From assembly GCA_031401235.1 (NCBI GenBank), contig JANNRJ010000002.1, positions 91,609-155,608 on the forward strand: a stretch of DNA of 64,000 nucleotides. Direction: 5' to 3'. Within the stretch, counting starts at the first letter, position 1. Each line of letters starts with the position of its first letter. This stretch comes from UBA3006 sp031401235 (GTDB lineage Bacteria; Actinomycetota; Acidimicrobiia; Acidimicrobiales; Ilumatobacteraceae). The translations under genes were made by a program, and so were the position numbers. The notes beneath the pieces were generated by a model. It was not told where the DNA came from, searched no databases, and worked only from the letters and a program-made list of their open reading frames with translations. Shown piece by piece: positions 34,815 to 42,219 of the stretch.

Positions 34815-34843
34815 TACAATAAGCAGTACTAACACTAAAGAGG
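34815..34843 (+). promoter_or_regulatory. fumC promoter and ribosome-binding site
   Basis: TACAAT (34815-34820) is a good -10 and AAAGAGG (34837-34843) a good Shine-Dalgarno six bases before ATG 34850. No clear -35 is visible. This is a leadered transcript. Confidence 0.5.
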
Positions 34844-34849
34844 AATCGC

Positions 34850-36205
34850 ATGGCGACCAATGATCCGTCTCAACCACTGTGGGGATTGCAGACCGAATTA
34901 GCGCTGGCCAACTTTGATGTGTCAGGAACGCGGCTACCAATAGAGGTGGTGCATGCCCTGGCGGCGATCAAGGCTGATGCGGCAATCATCAATGGAGCCG
35001 ACCAAGTCGACGAAGATATTGTTCGATTCGCGGCGATTGCTACAGCCGCCTCATCAGTCGAATCAGGGGAGTACAACCAACATTTCATGATTGATGTCTT
35101 TCAAACCGGTTCTGGGACGTCAACGAACATGAATGTCAACGAAGTGATCGCTCGATTAGCCGCCGACGCATCTGGGTTGACCGTGCACCCGAACGATCAC
35201 GTCAATGCCGGACAATCATCCAACGACGCATTTCCGACCGCCGTCACTATTGCTGCGGTCGTTCAGATCCAATGGTCACTACTGCCGGCTATAACGCAAC
35301 TAACAACTTCGTTAGACATTGCCGCTAATCGTTTCGCCAATGTTGTCAAGGCTGGGCGCACCCACCTGATGGATGCGGTCCCAATTTTTCTCGGCGACGA
35401 GTTTGACGGATACGCGGCCCAACTACGCGAGGCAAGCGAACGTCTGCAGACTTCGTTGCCACGTCTTGGCCGAGTTCCTCTCGGTGGAACCGCGGTTGGC
35501 AACGGACTTAATGCTCCACCAGAGTTTGGCGCGGCAATTGTCGCCCGAATCGCCGAGCGCTATGGCATCGACCTTTCCATTGCACCAAGTCGGTTCGCCG
35601 CCCAAGCTTCGCGCGACGGTCTCGTTGAGGCATCAAGTCATCTTCGAGGACTTGCTGTTGCCCTGTTCAAGATCGCCAATGACATTCGGATGATGGCATC
35701 CGGGCCCGCAACTGGTTTTGCCGAGATTTATTTACCTGAATTGCAAGCCGGATCTTCGATCATGCCCGGAAAAGTCAACCCGGTGATGTGCGAGATGGTC
35801 ACTCAGGTCGCCGTCCAAGTTTTTGGCAATGATGCCGCAATTGCATTTGCTGGTTCGCAAGGCGCATTTGAATTGAACACGTACCAGCCATTGATTGCTG
35901 CCAATCTGCTTGGATCGATTCGTCTACTGACGAGAGCCTGCACACTTTTTGCCACTCGGTGCGTGGACGGCATCGAGGCCGATGTCGAGCATTGCGCTTA
36001 TTACGCGAATGCCACACCGGCGCTGGCAACACGACTCAATAATGTGCTCGGTTACGACCGCGTGGCTGCCCTTGTCAAGAGATCGATATCCGAGCATCGA
36101 GCATTGATTGACGTTGTCATTGAATCTGGGGCGCTCAACGCCGAGAAAGCTGCTGAATTGCTTGATCCAAGCGAAGTGGCCAGAGGCAATCGGCCTAGTA
36201 GGTAA
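34850..36205 (+). CDS. fumC: fumarate hydratase class II
   Basis: A 451-residue class II fumarase of the TCA cycle. TGSGTSTNMNVNEVIA, GRTHLMDAVP and the lyase signature GSSIMPGKVNPVMCEM near residue 305 are present. Class II fumarases are iron-free homotetramers. Translation is from the AAAGAGG site. It abuts the convergent zinc-binding gene with no spacer. Confidence 0.96.
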   Translation: MATNDPSQPLWGLQTELALANFDVSGTRLPIEVVHALAAIKADAAIINGADQVDEDIVRFAAIATAASSVESGEYNQHFMIDVFQTGSGTSTNMNVNEVIARLAADASGLTVHPNDHVNAGQSSNDAFPTAVTIAAVVQIQWSLLPAITQLTTSLDIAANRFANVVKAGRTHLMDAVPIFLGDEFDGYAAQLREASERLQTSLPRLGRVPLGGTAVGNGLNAPPEFGAAIVARIAERYGIDLSIAPSRFAAQASRDGLVEASSHLRGLAVALFKIANDIRMMASGPATGFAEIYLPELQAGSSIMPGKVNPVMCEMVTQVAVQVFGNDAAIAFAGSQGAFELNTYQPLIAANLLGSIRLLTRACTLFATRCVDGIEADVEHCAYYANATPALATRLNNVLGYDRVAALVKRSISEHRALIDVVIESGALNAEKAAELLDPSEVARGNRPSR

Positions 36206-36400
36206 CTACAAGCGATTTTCCCAGCATGCATAATGCCAATGCCGGCGTAAGTCAGGTGCATCCGCGGGAACGCACACATAATGTCCCATACCCGCCAATA
36301 TGTCGCGATTGCATCCCGGACAAACGTAAACCTTGATTGCTTCGTACGGTTGTACTCGCCGCACGTCAACAGTTCCGAAAGCGCCATCCCACATACTCAT
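36206..36400 (-). CDS. small zinc-binding protein (CPGC...HWHYACW)
   Basis: A 64-residue protein with YVCPGCNRDILAGMGHYVCV followed by RRHWHYACW, a Cys/His pattern that would bind one zinc. Comparable small proteins are widespread in actinobacteria, but the function is unknown to me. TACATT lies seven bases before ATG 36400. Upstream on the same strand is the 36-residue membrane ORF. Confidence 0.75.
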   Translation of the reverse strand: MSMWDGAFGTVDVRRVQPYEAIKVYVCPGCNRDILAGMGHYVCVPADAPDLRRHWHYACWENRL

Positions 36401-36413
36401 CCGTTGGAATGTA

Positions 36414-36524
36414 CTATCCGCGCAGGGCCCAAATCAGAAGAACTGTGATTACTGCCAGGGCGCTTCCCACGATCAGAAAGTCGCTCGTTCGCTTGACGTG
36501 CTTGCGGTGCGGATTGAATCCCAT
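36414..36524 (-). CDS. 36-residue single-pass membrane protein
   Basis: A short minus-strand frame starting ATG at 36524 and ending TAG at 36414. It encodes a basic head, MGFNPHRKHVKRTSDF, then one hydrophobic helix, LIVGSALAVITVLLIWAL, and ends RG. The basic-head/one-helix design and position 13 bases before the zinc-binding gene argue for a real gene; GATACT is six bases before the ATG. The function is unknown. It is far below usual gene-caller length limits. Confidence 0.6.
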   Translation of the reverse strand: MGFNPHRKHVKRTSDFLIVGSALAVITVLLIWALRG

Positions 36525-36532
36525 CTAACCAG

Positions 36533-36538
36533 TATCGT
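36533..36538 (+). promoter_or_regulatory. leaderless -10 of the enoyl-CoA hydratase gene
   Basis: TATCGT seven bases before ATG 36546; the hexamer is the same as that before the UvrD2-like helicase. Confidence 0.5.
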
Positions 36539-36545
36539 CACTTTG

Positions 36546-37322
36546 ATGGAAACTCTTGAGATTTTACGTGAAAATGGTGTGGTCACCGTGACGATGAACC
36601 GACCCTCGAAGAAGAATGCCGCCAATGCGACCCTGTGGCAAGAGCTCCTGGATACATTTCGTCAAATTGCAGACACCGACACTGATCGGGTAGTGGTACT
36701 CACCGGAGCTGGCGGCGAGTTCTGCTCGGGGGCAGACCTCAGTGCCGATGGCGCCCAGCGACCCAATCGCCACCAGCTTGCGTCGATGCGTCATATATCT
36801 GATGTCTGTTTAGCGCTGGCCCGAATTCCACAACCGACAATTGCCAAAGTTCGGGGTGTGGCCGTTGGTGCCGGCTGCAATATGGCGCTGATTTGTGATC
36901 TAGTCGTGGCATCTAATACCGCACGATTTTCAGAAATTTTTTCCAAACGTGGACTGTCAATTGATTTTGGTGGATCATGGGTTTTGCCTCGACGTATTGG
37001 CTTACACAAAGCCAAGGAACTTGTGTTTTTTGCGGACATCATCGATGCCGCCGACGCCGAACGCATCGGACTTGTCAACCGAGTGTTACCAGAAGCCGAA
37101 ATTGATGCGTTTGTAGACAAATGGGCAAAGCGACTTGCGTCGGGACCGCCGATTGCGCTTGCCCAATCGAAACGACTACTAAACAACTCAGCCAATGTCA
37201 CTCTTGATCAAGCGCTTGACGATGAAGGCGCGGCCCAGACTGTGAACTTTGGAACCAAAGACACGCTTGAAGCGATGTCGGCCTTTACCGAGAAGCGCGA
37301 ACCTCGTTTCACTGGTCGGTAG
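36546..37322 (+). CDS. enoyl-CoA hydratase/isomerase (crotonase family)
   Basis: A 258-residue crotonase. GAGGEFCSGADLSADG holds the first oxyanion-hole residue, VAVGAGCNMALICDLVVAS the second, and FSKRGLSIDFGGSWVLPRR the active-site helix, where many hydratases have a second Glu but this has Asp (SIDFGG). The frame is open 71 codons further upstream, across the minus-strand small genes; ATG 36546 with TATCGT seven bases before it is preferred. The substrate is unknown. Confidence 0.88.
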   Translation: METLEILRENGVVTVTMNRPSKKNAANATLWQELLDTFRQIADTDTDRVVVLTGAGGEFCSGADLSADGAQRPNRHQLASMRHISDVCLALARIPQPTIAKVRGVAVGAGCNMALICDLVVASNTARFSEIFSKRGLSIDFGGSWVLPRRIGLHKAKELVFFADIIDAADAERIGLVNRVLPEAEIDAFVDKWAKRLASGPPIALAQSKRLLNNSANVTLDQALDDEGAAQTVNFGTKDTLEAMSAFTEKREPRFTGR

Positions 37323-37332
37323 CGTCATAGGC

Positions 37333-38022
37333 GTGCGTCGCCTCGATTCTCTGGCTTGCGCAAGTATGGTTTCGCTCGCCATAGTTCTCCTCGGCATGCC
37401 AGATTTGGCATTGGCGACCAGTACGACCGAGCCGCCTCCCGAGTCGGTTGATGAGCAAGGCGGAATCACTGGGTTGCCGCCGGTGACGGCTCCACTCAAT
37501 CCGTCGGCGGTGACCACGATTCCGGCCGGTTGTGCCTCACCCAATGATCCCCAAGTCGTCTTCGTTGGTCGAATCATCAAACTCGACGACATCACGGCCA
37601 CATTTTCTCAATTGCAAGTCCGGGCCGGATCGCTCGGCGGGTATTCCACAAGTATTAACCCGGACGGTGATGAGGTGAACGTGCGTTACGGCCGCGACAC
37701 CAAGTTTCTCGATAAGGGAAACATGTATCTCGTAGGTGCTGCCAGTGCAATTAATTCACCGATTTTAATATCCAAAGTACGCGCGTCGGCTGAACTGTTC
37801 GGGGGAGATCAGGTGATTGGACTCAGTGATCAAGGTGCTGCCTGTCCGCGATACGACGATCCCATTCGCACCTTTAACGAGGATGGAACTTCCATCGACA
37901 CTGGCGTTCTCTCACCGTTATTGAACAACCAATGGCAAATTTTACTGGCAATACTTGTTGCTGTGGGATTGGTAATCGCTGGATTGGCCGGTGTTGTAAT
38001 CGTTAAACAGCTATTTCGTTGA
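37333..38022 (+). CDS. exported protein with C-terminal membrane anchor, unknown family
   Basis: About 229 residues: signal peptide (ACASMVSLAIVLLGMPDLALA), a Thr/Pro-rich stretch, a domain of about 120 residues starting near PQVVFVGRIIKLDDITATFS and containing VNVRYGRDTKFLDKGNMYLV, and a C-terminal helix ILLAILVAVGLVIAGLAGVV. It is therefore a type I surface protein. The start is GTG 37333, seven bases after TAGCGT; upstream in-frame codons lie inside the hydratase gene. It overlaps rpe by 12 bases at the 3' end. Confidence 0.75.
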   Translation: MRRLDSLACASMVSLAIVLLGMPDLALATSTTEPPPESVDEQGGITGLPPVTAPLNPSAVTTIPAGCASPNDPQVVFVGRIIKLDDITATFSQLQVRAGSLGGYSTSINPDGDEVNVRYGRDTKFLDKGNMYLVGAASAINSPILISKVRASAELFGGDQVIGLSDQGAACPRYDDPIRTFNEDGTSIDTGVLSPLLNNQWQILLAILVAVGLVIAGLAGVVIVKQLFR

Positions 38023-38700
38023 AAACGCCTTCGTCGCTGCCGCGCGAAGTTCGGCGACCGCATGTCTGAGACCAAGACTGTCTTTGAACAGCGCACTACC
38101 GGCGACCAAAACATTTGCCCCTGCCGCAGCGGCGCCGCCAATTGTTTGAGGACCAATTCCGCCGTCAACCTCGACGTCAACAATGTCGTCTAATCCAGCG
38201 TTTCGAACCATCTTCCGGACCTCGGCAATTTTTGGTTCCATTGAGGAAATGTAGCTTTGACCTCCAAATCCAGGGTTAACCGTCATTACGAGCACGAGAT
38301 CCACCAGATCAAGAACATGAGCCACGACACTTGCCGGTGTCGACGGGTTGAGCGCCACGCCAGCAGTGGCGCCCATGTCGACGATGTTGCCAAGCGTTCG
38401 ATGCAAATGGGTGCAGGCTTCGGCATGCACAATGAGGCGTTGGCACCCGGCATCGATATAGCGCTTGGCCAGCGCATCGGGGTTGAGCACCATTAGGTGA
38501 GCCTCGAAAGGCAACTTTGTGAGTGATCGAGTTGATCCAATGATGTCGGGACCAAATGTGAGGTTCGGTACAAACTGGCCGTCCATGACATCCCACTGGA
38601 TCAGATCCACACCAGATGCATCGAGCGACACAATGGCTTCGCCAAGTTTTGAAAAATCCACCGGCAACACCGAGGGAGCGATCTGAATTGGGCGCGACAC
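38011..38700 (-). CDS. rpe: ribulose-phosphate 3-epimerase
   Basis: A 229-residue TIM-barrel epimerase of the pentose phosphate pathway. IAPSVLPVDFSKLGEAI, QWDVMDGQFVPNLTFGPDII, VMTVNPGFGGQSYI and VEVDGGIGPQTIG carry the metal and catalytic residues. GTG 38700 is preferred over ATG 38709 because TAGGAT lies seven bases before it and MSRPIQIAPSVL is the normal N-terminal length. Confidence 0.95.
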   Translation of the reverse strand: MSRPIQIAPSVLPVDFSKLGEAIVSLDASGVDLIQWDVMDGQFVPNLTFGPDIIGSTRSLTKLPFEAHLMVLNPDALAKRYIDAGCQRLIVHAEACTHLHRTLGNIVDMGATAGVALNPSTPASVVAHVLDLVDLVLVMTVNPGFGGQSYISSMEPKIAEVRKMVRNAGLDDIVDVEVDGGIGPQTIGGAAAAGANVLVAGSALFKDSLGLRHAVAELRAAATKAFSTK

Positions 38701-38739
38701 GCATCTCATCCTAGTTCTGATGCCGTAGAGTCACGCGCA

Positions 38740-39927
38740 GTGGATTCACATCAGGTGCGTATCGAGCGACTTGTCGCGGGAGGCGACGCGCTCGGTCGAC
38801 TCGGTGATGGCCGGGTGGTGTTTGTCCCAGGAGCTTTGCCTGAAGAAGTCGTTGATATCGAGATAACGCACACTAAAGCAGATTTTGCCAGAGCAAATTT
38901 GCTCCAGATAGTGACCGAGTCACCGAGTCGCGTCGCGCCACCGTGTGAACATGTGGCTCGAGGATGTGGTGGGTGTTCGTGGCAACATCTGGCCAGTGCT
39001 GCACAAGTGACAGCCAAGGTCGAAATCGTGCGCGAGGCTTTGCGTCGCAATGGCAAGATCACCGACATCGAAGTAGTCGCCGGTGGGCGGGTGGCAGATC
39101 GCGGCGCTCGTACCACTCTACGAATGGCGATTGATTCCACAGGTCGGCTTGGCTTTCGTCGTGGCTCGTCGCATGAAGTCATCGATACGCCGGTTTGTAT
39201 GGTGGCGCACCCATTGTTGAACGAACTCATTCACGACATTCGAGCACGTCATGCCGACGAAGTGACGCTGCGTTGTGGGGCAATGACCCGGGAGCGAGGC
39301 GCATGGGTGCATGACAAAGATGGTCGCGGCACATTGAGTGGGCTGGGCGATGATGTAAAAACCGGTCACGAAGCGATCGTGCATGAAGTCGTAAGCGGTG
39401 TAAAGTTACAAATTTCGATGTCAAGTTTTTTCCAAAGTTCGCTTGAGGGCGCCGAAATGCTCGTCAATGCGGTCCGAGACGCTGCTGGCGAGCGTGCCTT
39501 ATCCGGAGTCGATGGACCTGTCGTCGACGCTTATGGTGGTGTTGGGCTATTTTCGACAACTCTTGTAGGTCGAAGTACACCAATCGTGCTCATTGAATCA
39601 AACAACTCGGCTTGCGCCGATGCTCGGGTCAATCTTGCCGGTTACAACGCCAAAGTCGTTCGTGGCTCGGTCGAGCAATGGCGAGCGGAACCCGCCGGAA
39701 TAGTGATTGCCGATCCGGCCCGAAGTGGGCTAGGAGCCGCAGGTGTAGCCCGGCTCACCCAGACACAGGCGCCCCGAATCGTTCTGGTGAGTTGCGACGC
39801 AGTGGCTGGTGCACGCGATACAAGGTTGCTACGCGACGCCGGTTATATGTGCACCCAGGCCACCGTGCTGGATTTATTTCCGCACACACCTCACGTCGAA
39901 GTGGTGAGCACGTTTACACGAACCTAG
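38740..39927 (+). CDS. TrmA/RlmD-family RNA (uracil-5)-methyltransferase with TRAM domain
   Basis: A 395-residue SAM-dependent RNA methyltransferase. Residues 5-60 form a TRAM RNA-binding domain, C-x(7-8)-C-x2-C in PPCEHVARGCGGCSWQH suggests a 4Fe-4S site, VVDAYGGVGLFSTTL binds SAM, IADPARSGLG is the DPPR-like motif and IVLVSCDAVAGARD holds the catalytic Cys. The exact rRNA/tRNA target is not evident. The start is GTG 38740. Confidence 0.88.
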   Translation: MDSHQVRIERLVAGGDALGRLGDGRVVFVPGALPEEVVDIEITHTKADFARANLLQIVTESPSRVAPPCEHVARGCGGCSWQHLASAAQVTAKVEIVREALRRNGKITDIEVVAGGRVADRGARTTLRMAIDSTGRLGFRRGSSHEVIDTPVCMVAHPLLNELIHDIRARHADEVTLRCGAMTRERGAWVHDKDGRGTLSGLGDDVKTGHEAIVHEVVSGVKLQISMSSFFQSSLEGAEMLVNAVRDAAGERALSGVDGPVVDAYGGVGLFSTTLVGRSTPIVLIESNNSACADARVNLAGYNAKVVRGSVEQWRAEPAGIVIADPARSGLGAAGVARLTQTQAPRIVLVSCDAVAGARDTRLLRDAGYMCTQATVLDLFPHTPHVEVVSTFTRT

Positions 39928-40007
39928 AGTTCGTTCAGGCGACGAAATTACTCATTGGTCGCGCCGATGGCTTAATCGGGCTTAGTCGTCATCTCTAATT
40001 ATCGTGA

Positions 40008-40047
40008 AGTCAATTGACTCCGCATTCTTTAACTTAGTTATCATAAT
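40008..40047 (+). promoter_or_regulatory. palindrome and -10-like element before the DUF4395 gene
   Basis: AGTCAATTGACT (40008-40019) is a perfect 12-base palindrome; CATAAT (40042-40047) lies five bases before ATG 40053. The spacing from the TTGACT inside the palindrome to CATAAT is 22 bases, too long for a standard promoter, so a regulator site is possible but unproven. The rest of 39928-40052 shows no gene. Confidence 0.4.
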
Positions 40048-40052
40048 TGCGT

Positions 40053-40547
40053 ATGAGTAAAACTCTGTCTGCGACCACGCGGCGACGCCTAAACGTTCAG
40101 GGTTTCTGCGATGTAGACGATAAGACCCTGACCAACCTTGCGCCGTGGCTGCGGATGGCATTTGGTATATGCGCTCTTATCGCCGGGGCAGGAACTGTAT
40201 TGGCATCGCCGACGATCTTGTGGATCCTGACACCTATCGCGGCACTGGGAGCATTAACGCGTGTCCATCCGTTTGATCTGATTTATAACTATGGCATTCG
40301 TTTTCTGCGCAATACCGAGCAACTGCCCAAACGCCGGGCGCAGAATCGCTTCGCCTGTGGCATCGGTGCGGTGTGGCTGGCTGCGACGGCATGGGCATTT
40401 CAGTCTGGGGCGCTAACCGCGGGATACGTCTTGGGTGGAGTGCTTACCGGGATAGGAGTGCTGGTGAGCACAACTGACATCTGCATTCCGTCAATGATCT
40501 ACAACACTCTCTTTTCGCGTTCACGAATAAAACTCAACAGTAACTAG
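40053..40547 (+). CDS. DUF4395 membrane protein
   Basis: A 164-residue protein with three or four membrane segments (MAFGICALIAGAGTVLASP, TILWILTPIAALGAL, IGAVWLAATAWAF, YVLGGVLTGIGVLVSTT) and the family ending DICIPSMIYNTLF. DUF4395 proteins often accompany thioredoxin or rhodanese genes; none is adjacent here. TTG 40047 is an alternative start. Converges with the surface-protein gene in a CTAG overlap. Confidence 0.8.
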   Translation: MSKTLSATTRRRLNVQGFCDVDDKTLTNLAPWLRMAFGICALIAGAGTVLASPTILWILTPIAALGALTRVHPFDLIYNYGIRFLRNTEQLPKRRAQNRFACGIGAVWLAATAWAFQSGALTAGYVLGGVLTGIGVLVSTTDICIPSMIYNTLFSRSRIKLNSN

Positions 40548-41887
40548 ACGACGCCGCCTCGCAATCGAGTTTGCCAGTACTCACTATTTTCGCGTTTAAC
40601 TTTTCGGGACCAAATGAATGAACCGGCAAATGCGAGCATCACAAGTGCAATGATCGGCCCGACCCACAGCGACATCGAACTCGTTCCACTTGAGTAGGCA
40701 ACTAAACCGAATTTCAACTCGATCGGTGATCCATTCGTATCGAATCCCGAAAGCACGAGCGTGTGCGAGCCTGGTTCTAGGTCGGCTGGAATATTGATCG
40801 ATGCAAAAAACCCGCCCATCGAATCCACCGGGAGGACTCCGAGTTGACGTGGCTCGGAATAAATCACAACTCGAACTTCAGAATTAGGCCGCAATCCCTG
40901 GAGCGAAAGCTGAGCCGATATTCCAGGGGCAAGAACAATTCCAGAATTCTCAGGATTTATAGGAGTAGCTGTCGCGCCAGACAACCGAGCAATGACATTG
41001 CCTCCCACAACGGTGACTTCGTTGCCAACTTGGACTTGCTGCGACTCAACGGTCACACCGTTTACTTCAATTTTCGATGTGCCCTCATCGAGTTCCACAA
41101 ATGTTGAAATTGTCGTCGTCGGTGGCGTAAGAAGTGGCAACGAAGTATTGGTCGAATCCGCTTCCGGAGTCTTTGTTTCAGCTACTGCGTTCGCTTCGAT
41201 TTCTTTGTTGCTATTGAATGGCGTCGGAACTGATGTAGTTGTTGTGGTTGTTGTAGTGGTCGTTGTTGTCGACGTAGACGTCGAGCTAGTTATTCCCGTC
41301 GGCGAAACAAGTGCTGCCAAAGTTGCATCTGGACAGTTCAGTCCCTTTGCCAAGCCGACCGGGAGAATACTTGGGCACTTATCCTTGCTTTCATTGCTTT
41401 GTGAACCCAACGCAGCATCGTCATCTCCTCCGCTTGGTCGGAAAGCGATGGTTGTAGTTGTAGTGGATGAAGTACTCGACGTAACCGTCGCCGGAAAGTT
41501 TGCAATCAAAGTTGCGTCTGTGCAATCCAGTCCCTTGCCGGCCGTGGCAACATTAGAGTTTGGGCATTTATCTTGATCAGATGGCGAATTCACATCAATA
41601 TTTTTATCGCCATCTTTTGGTCGGGGGATGGTTGTCGTAGTTGAGGTTGTCGTACTTGAGGTAGTCGTAGTTGAGGTACTGGATGTGGTTGTTGAAGTTG
41701 AACCAGGCGTCTCGGTGGCGCCTGGACAATTCCTCCCATTGGCGTTGCTGGCTGCATGAGAATTTGAGCAATCACGCTCGGCAGCTCGCCCATTCAAATA
41801 TTCACTTGCACCAGTTGGCGCGGGGGATCCGAGCGTCCAAAAAGAGAAAATCAAGGCAAGGAACCATGCGGCTGTTGACTTCCTCAC
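40544..41887 (-). CDS. Thr-rich, Cys-repeat surface protein with C-terminal anchor
   Basis: A 447-residue exported protein. Residues 1-30 are a signal peptide. Three Cys-pair units follow (DCSNSHAASNANGRNCPGAT, DKCPNSNVATAGKGLDCTDA, DKCPSILPVGLAKGLNCPDA), each followed by a Thr/Ser linker. Then comes a Glu/Thr-rich region, a beta-rich domain (SAQLSLQGLRPNSEVRVVIY; GSHTLVLSGFDTNGSPIELK) and a final helix (WVGPIIALVMLAFAGSFIW) before a basic tail. No LPxTG signal is present. GTG 41887 is chosen because TACCCT lies exactly six bases upstream. The linkers are probably glycosylated (inference). Confidence 0.8.
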   Translation of the reverse strand: MRKSTAAWFLALIFSFWTLGSPAPTGASEYLNGRAAERDCSNSHAASNANGRNCPGATETPGSTSTTTSSTSTTTTSSTTTSTTTTIPRPKDGDKNIDVNSPSDQDKCPNSNVATAGKGLDCTDATLIANFPATVTSSTSSTTTTTIAFRPSGGDDDAALGSQSNESKDKCPSILPVGLAKGLNCPDATLAALVSPTGITSSTSTSTTTTTTTTTTTTSVPTPFNSNKEIEANAVAETKTPEADSTNTSLPLLTPPTTTISTFVELDEGTSKIEVNGVTVESQQVQVGNEVTVVGGNVIARLSGATATPINPENSGIVLAPGISAQLSLQGLRPNSEVRVVIYSEPRQLGVLPVDSMGGFFASINIPADLEPGSHTLVLSGFDTNGSPIELKFGLVAYSSGTSSMSLWVGPIIALVMLAFAGSFIWSRKVKRENSEYWQTRLRGGVV

Positions 41888-41893
41888 GGCTAC

Positions 41894-41899
41894 AGGGTA
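41894..41899 (-). promoter_or_regulatory. leaderless -10 of the Cys-repeat surface protein gene
   Basis: TACCCT on the minus strand, six bases before GTG 41887. It selects this start over an in-frame GTG 16 codons upstream that would precede the signal peptide with polar residues. Confidence 0.55.
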
Positions 41900-41959
41900 T
41901 CCAGTGTTGTCTTCAAGCCGACAAGCCTCGACCACGCTTCACGATCAGCGTCCAACCAG

Positions 41960-42033
41960 TGCCCCCCCTCGGATTCGAACCGAGGACCTGCGGATTAAGA
42001 GTCCGTTGCTCTAACCAACTGAGCTAGAGGGGC
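41960..42033 (-). tRNA. tRNA-Lys(CTT)
   Basis: A complete cloverleaf on the minus strand: acceptor GCCCCTC/GGGGGGC, D arm GCTC...GAGC, anticodon loop CTCTTAA with anticodon CTT, and T arm CTCGG-TTCGAAT-CCGAG. The discriminator is A; the CCA end is not encoded. Confidence 0.95.
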
Positions 42034-42219
42034 CAATGTTTGACTGTGAGAGCCTAGAGCAAGCGAGACATATATCCACAACGGTGTTTGATTATCCCGA
42101 GGCTGGGGTACAGATCATTACGGCTCTTAAATTTTAGTCACGCTAAAGCAGAGTGAAACCCAGCAAATTGATATTGCCGCGGGGGTTTTACTACCGAATT
42201 ACCTACAAAAGGATTGATG
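42034..42219. other. intergenic region between tRNA-Lys and the sortase fusion
   Basis: 186 bases without a gene. It holds a TTACCT element at 42199-42204 and an AAAAGGA ribosome-binding site at 42207-42213, six bases before ATG 42220. An AT-rich patch at 42120-42145 could be promoter sequence; no repeat or attachment-site duplication is visible. Confidence 0.5.

Noticed and set aside
36333..36545. 71-residue N-terminal extension of the enoyl-CoA hydratase
   Set aside because: The extension has no crotonase features, crosses two minus-strand genes, and a leaderless-type start exists at 36546.
41220..41720. CRISPR-like or minisatellite array
   Set aside because: The repetitive GTTGTT/GTAGTT tracts are the reverse complement of Thr/Ser codons in the surface-protein linkers; there are no unique spacers of constant length. 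The same applies to 42970-43050.
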